Assembly: GCA_965216255.1 (NCBI GenBank)
Contig: OZ244148.1
Span: 620,001 to 684,000, forward strand
Direction: 5' to 3'
Origin: G965216255 sp965216255
Lineage (GTDB): Bacteria; Bacteroidota; Rhodothermia; Rhodothermales; Bin80
DNA length: 64,000 bases
Shown here: positions 63,001 through 64,000 of the stretch, one piece after another
How positions within the stretch are numbered: the first letter of the stretch is position 1
Layout of the letters: each line of letters starts with the position of its first letter
Program-made: the position numbers and the translations under genes
Notes under the pieces: generated by a model
Databases searched by the model: none
The model's input: the letters and a program-made list of their open reading frames with translations, nothing else
Told to the model about the DNA's origin: nothing

Positions 63001-64000
63001 TGGTACCACTTATATCTCCTTGCGCAACGAGGATGCTCTTATTCCCCGTCACCGCATAGTCTTGATCGGTGGTCGTCTCATTTCTGAATGCAAGCTCTAT
63101 TGTTACATCTTGCCGGTGTGTCTTGGCGAATTTCTCCGTGGCGGTTACTCTAACTTCAACGGCTCCTTCTCCTTCCTGGAAGCTCTCCACCGATGGCAAG
63201 ATTCCATACGAGAGGCTAGTGCCATCTACCTTTCTTCCCCGCCATCCCAATATCAGCCGTGCAGGAATTGTCCAATCTATAGAAAGGGGATTGTCTTCGG
63301 AATCGTAAAGCTGGATGTCACCCGAATTGATGGCATCTATCTCGAATTCCATACCGTCGGCATCAAAATCCCCGGCCTGTACAACGTAATAACAGGACAT
63401 ATAACGCACAGCATACTCAGTGCTACGTCCTTCGCAATTGGCAAGGACGGGACCGCTATCAAGATTGATCGTAAATGTCATGCCCGTGCCCCTGAAAAAA
63501 ACTTCCTGTGTAAGATGAAACGAAAGGGTTATTCGTTCGCCGAGAAAAAAATATTCGGGGTGCGTATATGTCGCCCCAAATTGCACATGATTCACTGCTA
63601 ATGGCGCAACATTATGAATTTGAATACTCTCCCCGTGTCCGAGCGTGTATCCATCACTATTCACAACATCCCCGCGAATGGTCACCTGTTCGGCAAACGG
63701 CTCATCGTAATCATCATCCAAAACCGGCGTAATGGTCACCGTCCAACCTTCGGACCGGCGGTCGCCCGTCCGCCACCAGATTGAAGAAGGGGGCCAAGGG
63801 GCAATCGTATAATCCTGCGGATTGTCCGCGGTGCTAATTGAATGTATATAGAGCTGTATTTCGAGATCTTCGTCCGGACGAAAACTAGGATCAGCGTAAG
63901 GTGGTCCCACAGTGAATGTCACTTCCGTAGGCCCAGCATTCTCGGGCATGTCCACGCGTGGATCGAAGGTCAGGTCTAGCTCTATGACGTCGTTGGTAAC
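39032..64000 (-). CDS. Giant Calx-beta repeat surface protein with autotransporter-type beta-barrel (5' end outside window)
   Basis: One uninterrupted frame of 8,322 codons plus stop; the frame is open to base 64000, so a GTG at 63955 is not the true start and the signal peptide lies outside. Visible order: residues 1 to about 1,185, diverged Calx-beta units; 1,186-3,560, 21 near-identical 113-residue units; two diverged units; about 3,786-4,238, four more of the 113-residue units; about 4,238-5,923, fifteen 112-residue units; 5,923-7,890, diverged units; 7,900-8,322, a barrel. Each unit has the Calx-beta pattern VTEGxxAxFxVxL, TxDxTAxxxxDY, a PAG turn, DExxExFxVxL and a TIxDND linker with calcium-binding Asp and Glu. 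The barrel starts VMAQWLARFSRTSAGHVASA, has alternating strands and ends in Trp. I infer an outer-membrane-anchored, Ca-rigidified adhesin or surface filament of roughly 0.85-0.9 MDa. Confidence 0.9.
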   Translation of the reverse strand, partial: VTNDVIELDLTFDPRVDMPENAGPTEVTFTVGPPYADPSFRPDEDLEIQLYIHSISTADNPQDYTIAPWPPSSIWWRTGDRRSEGWTVTITPVLDDDYDEPFAEQVTIRGDVVNSDGYTLGHGESIQIHNVAPLAVNHVQFGATYTHPEYFFLGERITLSFHLTQEVFFRGTGMTFTINLDSGPVLANCEGRSTEYAVRYMSCYYVVQAGDFDADGMEFEIDAINSGDIQLYDSEDNPLSIDWTIPARLILGWRGRKVDGTSLSYGILPSVESFQEGEGAVEVRVTATEKFAKTHRQDVTIELAFRNETTTDQDYAVTGNKSILVAQGDISGTTTLTIRPLPDGLTEAREEIFFMEGEGGVATVEPYELKILDAPNISLSVSPKEIYEDNGAATVQLTAELEADAEPYSREIEVDVGLIGTAERGTDYRAGTLPTVSIEANQTSGSASVSITPIDDSLVEDDETIRFYGSTQGLGVIGTSLLLRDDDGLQESVVLSVDDNQFVEGEGESQITVTADLARTYTLPVVVTLDLSGTAGSPADYTNMWDPSSMISIPAGDRIGTTDLLLTPVDDAIAEIGETVVVEGSAPNLTVRSATVTLKDNESSAIAGVVSIQVMEGTGNEHGSNSVNIPLEVHLSVAQGENITMYGVDVPVTATRGKPSAYTDPYNVQVDYARPGGDDPFQIVFMSGVDVWTQPNYLGTIPDRRDEDDETFTFVVTYQLPDQPLSTASGVVTIVDDDDPPSMSIENAPAVVEGEDASFTVTLDLESGKQISVQYETMDRTATAGLDYAPVTSGTLHFGPGETQKAITIETLDDLLDEDNERFAVKLTSPVNVVLSDDEAIGLITDNDDAPEIIVEDTFGGEDGGSISFFVQLRPPRASGKSIVVEASASTVVDNTAEEDVDYTPVSNRIIVILAGSVGEFFEVPVTPDFLDEEDETFTVELTNPVNANLGVATATGTIVDNDAAPALTIAPARAAENAEEIAFIMYLGEQSAKTITFDVATSEGANDTAEENVDYTQQPSTSLTISPLEETLTFVVPLIDDDLDEADETFTVMFSNAVNVMLDAGTGTGTILDDDAPPVLTIEDAPTVTEGEKATFRVSLDVESGQDVVVSYSTVDVTATADTDYEAATAESVTIPAGTMSGVIEVQTTNDSLDEADTETFKVVLSLPVNATVDEDEATGTIEDNDEAPVLTVSDSSAVEVDGPLTFRVSLDAVSGRAIALEYTTADVTATEDTDYEAATAESVTIPAGEKEVLFAVLMKEDALDEEDETFTVTLEAADAGFIDGGSDLEATGTIEDNDEAPVLTVSDSSAVEVDGPLTFRVSLDAVSGRAIALEYTTADVTATEDTDYEAATAESVTIPAGEKEVLIAVLMKEDALDEEDETFTVTLEAADAGFIDGGSDLEATGTIEDDDEAPVLTVSDSSAVEVDGPLTFRVSLDAVSGRAIALEYTTADVTATEDTDYEAATAESVTIPAGEKEVLFAVLMKEDALDEEDETFTVTLEAADAGFIDGGSDLEATGTIEDNDEAPVLTVSDSSAVEVDGPLTFRVSLDAVSGRAIALEYTTADVTATEDTDYEAATAESVTIPAGEKEVLFAVLMKEDALDEEDETFTVTLEAADAGFIDGGSDLEATGTIEDNDEAPVLTVSDSSAVEVDGPLTFRVSLDAVSGRAIALEYTTADVTATEDTDYEAATAESVTIPAGEKEVLFAVLMKEDALDEEDETFTVTLEAADAGFIDGGSDLEATGTIEDDDEAPVLTVSDSSAVEVDGPLTFRVSLDAVSGRAIALEYTTADVTATEDTDYEAATAESVTIPAGEKEVLFAVLMKEDALDEEDETFTVTLEAADAGFIDGGSDLEATGTIEDNDEAPVLTVSDSSAVEVDGPLTFRVSLDAVSGRAIALEYTTADVTATEDTDYEAATAESVTIPAGEKEVLIAVLMKEDALDEEDETFTVTLEAADAGFIDGGSDLEATGTIEDDDEAPVLTVSDSSAVEVDGPLTFRVSLDAVSGRAIALEYTTADVTATEDTDYEAATAESVTIPAGEKEVLFAVLMKEDALDEEDETFTVTLEAADAGFIDGGSDLEATGTIEDNDEAPVLTVSDSSAVEVDGPLTFRVSLDAVSGRAIALEYTTADVTATEDTDYEAATAESVTIPAGEKEVLFAVLMKEDALDEEDETFTVTLEAADAGFIDGGSDLEATGTIEDNDEAPVLTVSDSSAVEVDGPLTFRVSLDAVSGRAIALEYTTADVTATEDTDYEAATAESVTIPAGEKEVLFAVLMKEDALDEEDETFTVTLEAADAGFIDGGSDLEATGTIEDNDEAPVLTVSDSSAVEVDGPLTFRVSLDAVSGRAIALEYTTADVTATEDTDYEAATAESVTIPAGEKEVLFAVLMKEDALDEEDETFTVTLEAADAGFIDGGSDLEATGTIEDDDEAPVLTVSDSSAVEVDGPLTFRVSLDAVSGRAIALEYTTADVTATEDTDYEAATAESVTIPAGEKEVLFAVLMKEDALDEEDETFTVTLEAADAGFIDGGSDLEATGTIEDNDEAPVLTVSDSSAVEVDGPLTFRVSLDAVSGRAIALEYTTADVTATEDTDYEAATAESVTIPAGEKEVLFAVLMKEDALDEEDETFTVTLEAADAGFIDGGSDLEATGTIEDDDEAPVLTVSDSSAVEVDGPLTFRVSLDAVSGRAIALEYTTADVTATEDTDYEAATAESVTIPAGEKEVLFAVLMKEDALDEEDETFTVTLEAADAGFIDGGSDLEATGTIEDDDEAPVLTVSDSSAVEVDGPLTFRVSLDAVSGRAIALEYTTADVTATEDTDYEAATAESVTIPAGEKEVLFAVLMKEDALDEEDETFTVTLEAADAGFIDGGSDLEATGTIEDNDEAPVLTVSDSSAVEVDGPLTFRVSLDAVSGRAIALEYTTADVTATEDTDYEAATAESVTIPAGEKEVLFAVLMKEDALDEEDETFTVTLEAADAGFIDGGSDLEATGTIEDNDEAPVLTVSDSSAVEVDGPLTFRVSLDAVSGRAIALEYTTADVTATEDTDYEAATAESVTIPAGEKEVLFAVLMKEDALDEEDETFTVTLEAADAGFIDGGSDLEATGTIEDNDEAPVLTVSDSSAVEVDGPLTFRVSLDAVSGRAIALEYTTADVTATEDTDYEAATAESVTIPAGEKEVLFAVLMKEDALDEEDETFTVTLEAADAGFIDGGSDLEATGTIEDDDEAPVLTVSDSSAVEVDGPLTFRVSLDAVSGRAIALEYTTADVTATEDTDYEAATAESVTIPAGEKEVLFAVLMKEDALDEEDETFTVTLEAADAGFIDGGSDLEATGTIEDNDEAPVLTVSDSSAVEVDGPLTFRVSLDAVSGRAIALEYTTADVTATEDTDYEAATAESVTIPAGEKEVLFAVLMKEDALDEEDETFTVTLEAADAGFIDGGSDLEATGTIEDNDEAPVLTVSDSSAVEVDGPLTFRVSLDAVSGRAIALEYTTADVTATEDTDYEAATAESVTIPAGEKEVLFAVLMKEDALDEEDETFTVTLEAADADEIGPGSVLTAQGTILDDDEAPVLTIEDAEAVTEGEYAAFAVKLIPASGRNIGLTYDTGGEDDTATAEDDYVAVAETELIMMAGETNAVIEVETIDDPLDEEDETFTVTLGVEDLETVAEDPDLEAVGTILDNDDVPTVSIKDADAVTEGDLAEFTVELSLASGREVTVSYATSDGTAVAPGDYASETGGSVTIAAGDQMATVAVQTTPDDFDEEDETFTVTLGTAVNAAVAAGGGEATGTIEDDDEAPVLTVSDSSAVEVDGPLTFRVSLDAVSGRAIALEYTTADVTATEDTDYEAATAESVTIPAGEKEVLFAVLMKEDALDEEDETFTVTLEAADAGFIDGGSDLEATGTIEDDDEAPVLTVSDSSAVEVDGPLTFRVSLDAVSGRAIALEYTTADVTATEDTDYEAATAESVTIPAGEKEVLFAVLMKEDALDEEDETFTVTLEAADAGFIDGGSDLEATGTIEDNDEAPVLTVSDSSAVEVDGPLTFRVSLDAVSGRAIALEYTTADVTATEDTDYEAATAESVTIPAGEKEVLFAVLMKEDALDEEDETFTVTLEAADAGFIDGGSDLEATGTIEDNDEAPVLTVSDSSAVEVDGPLTFRVSLDAVSGRAIALEYTTADVTATEDTDYEAATAESVTIPAGEKEVLFAVLMKEDALDEEDETFTVTLEAADADEIGPGSVLTAQGTILDDDEAPTVSIEDAPSVTEGVDVEFAVRLNVASGQEVTVPFATSDVTATAGQDYDAAVGGSLVIPAGKTDTTIAVGTTDDVLSEDTETFMVVLGTPENATLDADKDEGTGTILDNDDAPTVSMEDAPSVTEGGDAVFAVKLNVASGQEVRVPYATSDATATAGQDYDAAVGGSLVIPAGKTDTTIAVGTTDDVLSEETETFMVVLGTPENATLDADKDEGTGTILDNDDAPTVSMEDAPSVTEGGDAVFAVKLNVASGQEVRVPYATSDATATAGQDYDAAVGGSLVIPAGKTDTTIAVGTTDDELSEDTETFRLVLGTPVNATLDADKDEGSGTIEDNDDAPTVSIEDAPSVTEGGDAVFAVKLNVASGQEVRVPYATSDATASAGQDYDAAVGGSLVIPAGKTDTTIVVETTDDVLSEDTETFTLVLGTPVNATLDADADEGIGTILDNDDTPTVSIEDAPSVTEGVDVVFAVKLSVASGQEVTVPYATSDATATAGQDYDAAVGGSLVIPAGKTDTTIVVRTSDDALSEETETFTLTLQDPVGADLAVGAAVGTGRIEDNDDVPTVSIEDAPLVTEGVDAVFAVKLSEASGREVTVPYATSDATATAGQDYDAVVGGSLVIPAGKTDTTIVVGTTDDALSEEAETFVLTLQDPVGAELAVGAAEGTGTIEDNDGAPTVSIEDAPSVTEGVDAVFSVKLSEASGREVTVPYATSDATATAGQDYDAVVGGSLVIPAGKTDTTIVVGTTDDALSEEAETFVLTLEEPEGADLAVGAAVGTGTIEDNDGAPTVSIEDAPLVTEGVDAVFSVKLSEASGREVTVPYATSDATATAGQDYDAVVGGSLVIPAGKTDTTIVVGTTDDALSEETETFTLTLQDPVGADLAVGAAVGTGTIEDNDEAPTVSIEDAPLVTEGVDAVFAVKLSEASGREVTVPYATSDATATAGQDYDAVVGGSLVIPAGKTDTTIVVGTTDDALSEETETFTLTLQDPVGADLAVGAAVGTGTIEDNDEAPTVSIEDAPLVTEGVDAVFAVKLSEASGREVTVPYATSDATATAGQDYDAVVGGSLVIPAGKTDTTIVVGTIDDALSEEAETFVLTLQDPVGADLVVGAAEGTGTIEDNDGAPTVSIEDAPLVTEGVDAVFAVKLSEASGREVTVPYATSDATATAGQDYDAVVGGSLVIPAGKTDTTIVVGTIDDALSEEAETFVLTLEEPEGADLAVGAAVGTGTILDNDDAPTVSIEDAPSVTEGVEAVFAVKLSVASALEVTVPYATSDATATAGQDYEAAVGASLMIPAGKTDTTIVVGTTDDAVSEETEAFILTLQEPVGADLAVGAAVGTGTIEDNDEVPTVSIEDAPSVTEGGEAVFAVRLSEASGREVTVPYATVDATATAGQDYEAAVGGSLVIPAGKTDTTIVVGTTDDAFSEDTETFILTLQEPVGAALAVGGAEGTGTILDDDDAPTVSIEDAPAVTEGGDAEFAVTLSVASGREVTVPYATSDATATAGQDYDAVVGGSLVIPAGKTDTTIVVGTTDDAFSEDTETFILTLQDPVGAALAVGGAEGTGTILDDDDAPTVSIEDAPAVTEGGDAEFAVTLSVASGREVTVPYATSDATATAGQDYEAAVGGSLVIPAGKTDTTIVVGTTDDAFSEDTETFILTLQDPVGAALAVGGAEGTGTIEDDDDAPTVTIDDASAEEAEGRLVFQLRLDAASGRNIELTYGTTDGTAVSPGDYAAVAGVSLTIEAGRDDTTIVVQVVPDELDEDDETLVLSVAAVDADEIASTSDLEATGTILDDDDVPTVSIEDAPSVTEGGTAEFTVTLSEVSGRDVVVPYVTSDGTANSPGDYVAEPSGSVKIKAGEREGTIGVQTIDDANQEEEETFAVTLSDPVGAALAVGGEEGTGTILDNDGAPTVSIEDAPPVTEGGKAEFAVRLSVASGQEVTVPYATSDATATADADYEAETAGSLTIEAGRTDTTIVLQTLEDDLNEESETFTVTLGEPVGAELAVGGEEGTGTILDNDDAPTVSIEDAPPVTEGGEAVFAVTLSGVSGREVVVAYATGDGTATGGQDYDAAVGGSLVIPAGKADTTIAVQTIDDAEMEEAETFEVLLGDVQGATIEQGRGVAEGTIEDNEEVSVRIADAEAVIEGGKATFAVTLSEASGQAVVLTYTTRDVTAISPGDYAAEPNGSMTIEAGKTDTTIVVQTIDDTEKEEEETFEVVLISAAGAGIVVGRSVGRGTILDNDTAPTVRIADAQVVTEGEVATFVLTLSGASSQAVVVGYATEDVTATSPGDYVAEPNGSVTIAVGATEAVIEVQTTDDTEKEGRETFVVRLGDVAGATIEQGSGVAEGTIEDNEEVSIRIADVRVAEGAGVAAFVVTLSAESDAVVTVAYVTADGSAEAGLDYSSRSGTLTFAVGDTEKEIRISITDDALDEEDETFEVRLSTPVGAVLSDAVATGTILDNEPSLRIDDVTVAEAAGEAVFKVTLSSQSTWEVTVAYATADGSAEAGLDYSLDSGTLTFAVGDTEKEIRIPITDDALDEEAETFTVTLTNPSSAGVTRPVATGTIEDDDAPPSLIVEDLEVFEHEETASISVLLTSESQETVVVRYLTEDVTATALEDYISSEGTLEFAPGQSSGQIEVGILEDGRVEGDETFRVFLSDAVHAGIADGEAVVTIRDNDVLSELRIGDVLVAEGGGTAKFAVRLIPAAVEMVTVGYATADGSAEAGLDYTSGSGTLTFSAAETRKTFTVDVLEDTEVEQNETFTVELSDVLGARIAKGIGVGTILDNDGTSILTVADMEVGEEVGTARVRVVLSPARGEEVTVAYATSDGTARQGEDYTAVTNTLSIPIGGEEGWIPIEITNDGIVEPDEAFTVTLSAPTHAILGNETATVVIVDDDLPVLSINNPFVPEHKGIMVFTLRLDQASDEAVTVNYATMDVSATAGADYVSHAGIARIAAGALRQEIEVVIVEDAAVESSETFEMVLSDARGAEIGVAVGRGTIQDNDEYNMAIRDVEVEEDEGSAAFTVELDYRNTDQEVSVSYRTLAGTAEEDEDFHGESGRLVFAPGALRRQIQVSIIDDAEHEADEAFSVVLSQVENATLVDAEATATIRDNDLRKVDITGVTVVEGEGVARFAVSLDGVSLKPVTIVYATREATAESGSDYHTTRGALTFERGEIAKVIEVPVVDDGIDEPDETFTVLISGALNAELVRSVATATILDDDEAPVVEVAGNVTVGEGDAAAVFTVTLRGRSAWPVEVEYETEDITAREGLDYTSASGRLSIPPGFGTGTLTVVVLEDEVDEPDEAFLLRLTGAERATLGSAQARGIIMDNDATPALRIDDVTVVEDEASAVFTVGMSHASSERVLVNYATSDETATAGLDYVNTSGTLVLEPGEVEAQIPVPVESDGVDEPDAETFLVTLSAAVAAEIADEEGRGTILDDDESVSLSIFDVTVAEDAGMANFVVRMSQVSGKFVSVSFATSDETAQQGSDYTASHGIMVFEPGSRTGRIAVSIVDDVLDESAEETFKVTLSDVSNAVIARGEATGTILDNEGQPLLRIDDVTVSEEDGVASFRVWLSEPSSRMVMVGYRTVDGSAEAGADYEGQQGTVTFEPGQIEETIAVKLIRDGRDWATETFTLALESATHAQIEDPSATATIVEGGSVLGDVMAQWLARFSRTSAGHVASALEDRVQWLTSAPHCTPRMGSGIKHFRYMNPSWDPSVGELFSGCSMALKSARGQGEMSLWGRGAYTRFNGRDGQLSIKGNVSTAALGVDYLSPRGWLTGVLLAHSRGDGTFAAVDLEGEARSSLTGIYPYVRYGNTRRSVWGMAGYGAGTALLESEDSLESALDAVMGLAGMRVGLLKMGQAHVSYEADALVVRTTADNLDVLVHRVRAGLEGVLRLSQGWSPYVEASVRQDGGDAETGIGVEVAGGVRYAGNALKAEVTSRGLLAHASTGFTEWGLAGALHYGNAAGLGPAASIRPSWGTAHSGGMQALWRPASIEDALHGISGARRLELALGYGMPSIVGTGVARPVAAMTLQEQGREYRLGYEVAMRRYLNLSMEAVARTVAVNKRNYGVSVRGTMRW
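39035..40300 (-). other. C-terminal autotransporter-like barrel domain of the giant protein
   Basis: About 420 residues after the last Calx-beta unit. It begins with a helix-like segment WLARFSRTSAGHVASALEDR, which resembles the alpha-helix that threads autotransporter pores, then about a dozen amphipathic strands: GEMSLWGRGAYTRFNGRDGQ, ALGVDYLSPRGWLTGVLLAH, GIYPYVRYGNTRRSVWGMAG, AHVSYEADALVVRT, SPYVEASVRQDGGDAETGIG, EYRLGYEVAMRRYLNLSMEA and the end VSVRGTMRW. The glycine and aromatic pattern and the terminal aromatic residue are those of type V secretion barrels. There is one cysteine pair (residues of PHC and SGC) in the linker. Whether it exports its own repeat region or only anchors it is not known. 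Confidence 0.72.
40325..46230 (-). repeat. Diverged Calx-beta units (C-terminal part of the array)
   Basis: About 17-18 Calx-beta units, each near 110-113 residues, with clear family motifs but differing sequences (for example ISVTDDALDEEDETFEVRLS and VVDDGIDEPDETFTVLI). Codon use and linkers (ILDNDxxP, IRDNDxxx) vary from unit to unit, in contrast to the homogenised blocks. Two units around 43.8-44.1 kb are close to each other (TVAYATADGSAEAGLDYS), a more local duplication. Confidence 0.75.
46230..51285 (-). repeat. 336-bp tandem repeat family, about 15 units
   Basis: Units of 112 codons follow each other at exact 336-bp steps. The consensus has PTVSIEDAPSVTEGVDAVFA, SEASGREVTVPYATSDATAT, AGQDYDAVVGGSLVIPAGKT, DTTIVVGTTDDALSEE and TLQDPVGADLAVGAAxGTGT. 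Neighbouring units are nearly identical (for example those starting near 48.2 and 48.6 kb, and near 50.6 and 50.9 kb) while distant ones differ at several positions, the pattern left by repeated local duplication and slower homogenisation than in the 339-bp family. Confidence 0.85.
51285..52641 (-). repeat. 339-bp tandem repeat block A, 4 units
   Basis: Four units of 113 codons, nearly identical in DNA to those of block B. The unit reads APVLTVSDSSAVEVDGPLTF, RVSLDAVSGRAIALEYTTAD, TATEDTDYEAATAESVTIPA, GEKEVLFAVLMKEDALDEED and TFTVTLEAADAGFIDGGSDL. The C-terminal unit carries a variant end (DADEIGPGSVLTAQGTILDD) and the outermost N-terminal unit has a few base changes, such as CTGTCC for CTGTCT near 52614. 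Confidence 0.88.
53322..60441 (-). repeat. 339-bp tandem repeat block B, 21 units
   Basis: Twenty-one units of 339 bp in perfect register (21 x 339 = 7,119). By eye the copies are the same base for base except for a few recurrent single changes: T or C in the linker (Asn or Asp in TIEDNDE/TIEDDDE) and one T for A at 58201 and 59896 (Ile for Phe in LFAVLM). The last unit in protein order has the same variant end (DADEIGPGSVLTAQGTILDD) as the last unit of block A. Silent positions are conserved too, so the block has been homogenised recently. Confidence 0.92.
60441..64000 (-). repeat. Diverged Calx-beta and Calx-like units (N-terminal visible part)
   Basis: About ten units. Those at 60.4-61.8 kb are ordinary Calx-beta (for example TVEGEKATFRVSLDVESGQ-like and DLLDEDNERFAVKLTSP). 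Those from 61.8 to 64 kb are longer, more irregular, and less acidic (for example VFMSGVDVWTQPNYLGTIPD, DYTNMWDPSSMISIPAGDRI), with conserved DDExExF positions. No signal peptide is seen, so this is not the true N-terminus. Confidence 0.7.

Noticed and set aside
63955..64000. GTG at 63955 as start of the giant gene
   Set aside because: The frame stays open to the window edge for 15 more codons (VTNDVIELDLTFDPR) with Calx-like character, and there is no signal peptide after the GTG.

Overview
The window looks like a chromosomal segment of a marine or host-associated member of the Rhodothermota/Bacteroidota (FCB) group. The evidence is a TonB-dependent receptor next to a DUF4249 lipoprotein, a YfhO giant membrane protein, a Bacteroidota-type secreted protein usually labelled 'asparagine synthetase B', and the order dxr-rseP-uppS-bamA-ompH-ompH. 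The phylum is inferred from gene content only; no rRNA or tRNA gene was found.

Layout. (1) 1-6.6 kb, minus strand: a tight operon that starts with gatC and continues with yfhO, two glycosyltransferases, a UDP-GlcNAc 2-epimerase and a truncated polysaccharide pyruvyl transferase. This is a surface-glycan locus. (2) 6.7-10 kb: an outer-membrane barrel, an M28-like lipoprotein that appears to have lost its zinc ligands, a DUF4342 protein and a threonine dehydratase. (3) 9.9-18.7 kb, minus strand: an envelope operon dxr-rseP-uppS-bamA-ompH-ompH-panB-surE, joining isoprenoid and undecaprenyl synthesis to outer-membrane protein assembly. (4) 18.9-24.8 kb, plus strand: TPR protein, 'asparagine synthetase B'-like secreted protein, acyl-CoA thioesterase, RmlD-like reductase, serS. 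(5) 25-29.4 kb: TonB receptor with DUF4249 lipoprotein, then a convergent YbdK-type carboxylate-amine ligase. (6) 29.4-32.4 kb: a gene graveyard with an rve integrase remnant carrying two nonsense codons, a GIY-YIG nuclease gene whose catalytic GIY tyrosine codon is now TAA, and an IS1380-type transposase remnant. (7) 32.4-37.5 kb: pyrF, an ABM-domain protein, and a minus-strand run glgC-lipoprotein-TonB receptor. (8) 37.5-39 kb: a second graveyard with an IS21 IstA remnant and a 412-bp IS66-derived mini-element that still has both 15-bp terminal inverted repeats.

(9) 39.0-64.0 kb, minus strand: the outstanding object, one open frame of at least 8,322 codons that runs off the right edge. It encodes a very acidic giant surface protein made of about 70 Calx-beta repeats followed by a C-terminal autotransporter-type beta-barrel. 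The centre is a 339-bp DNA repeat in 25 almost identical copies (21 + 4) and a second, more diverged 336-bp family of about 15 copies. The near identity at silent sites implies recent homogenisation by recombination. I infer a calcium-stiffened adhesin or surface-layer-like filament anchored by its own barrel. This is the best candidate for an undescribed system in the window.
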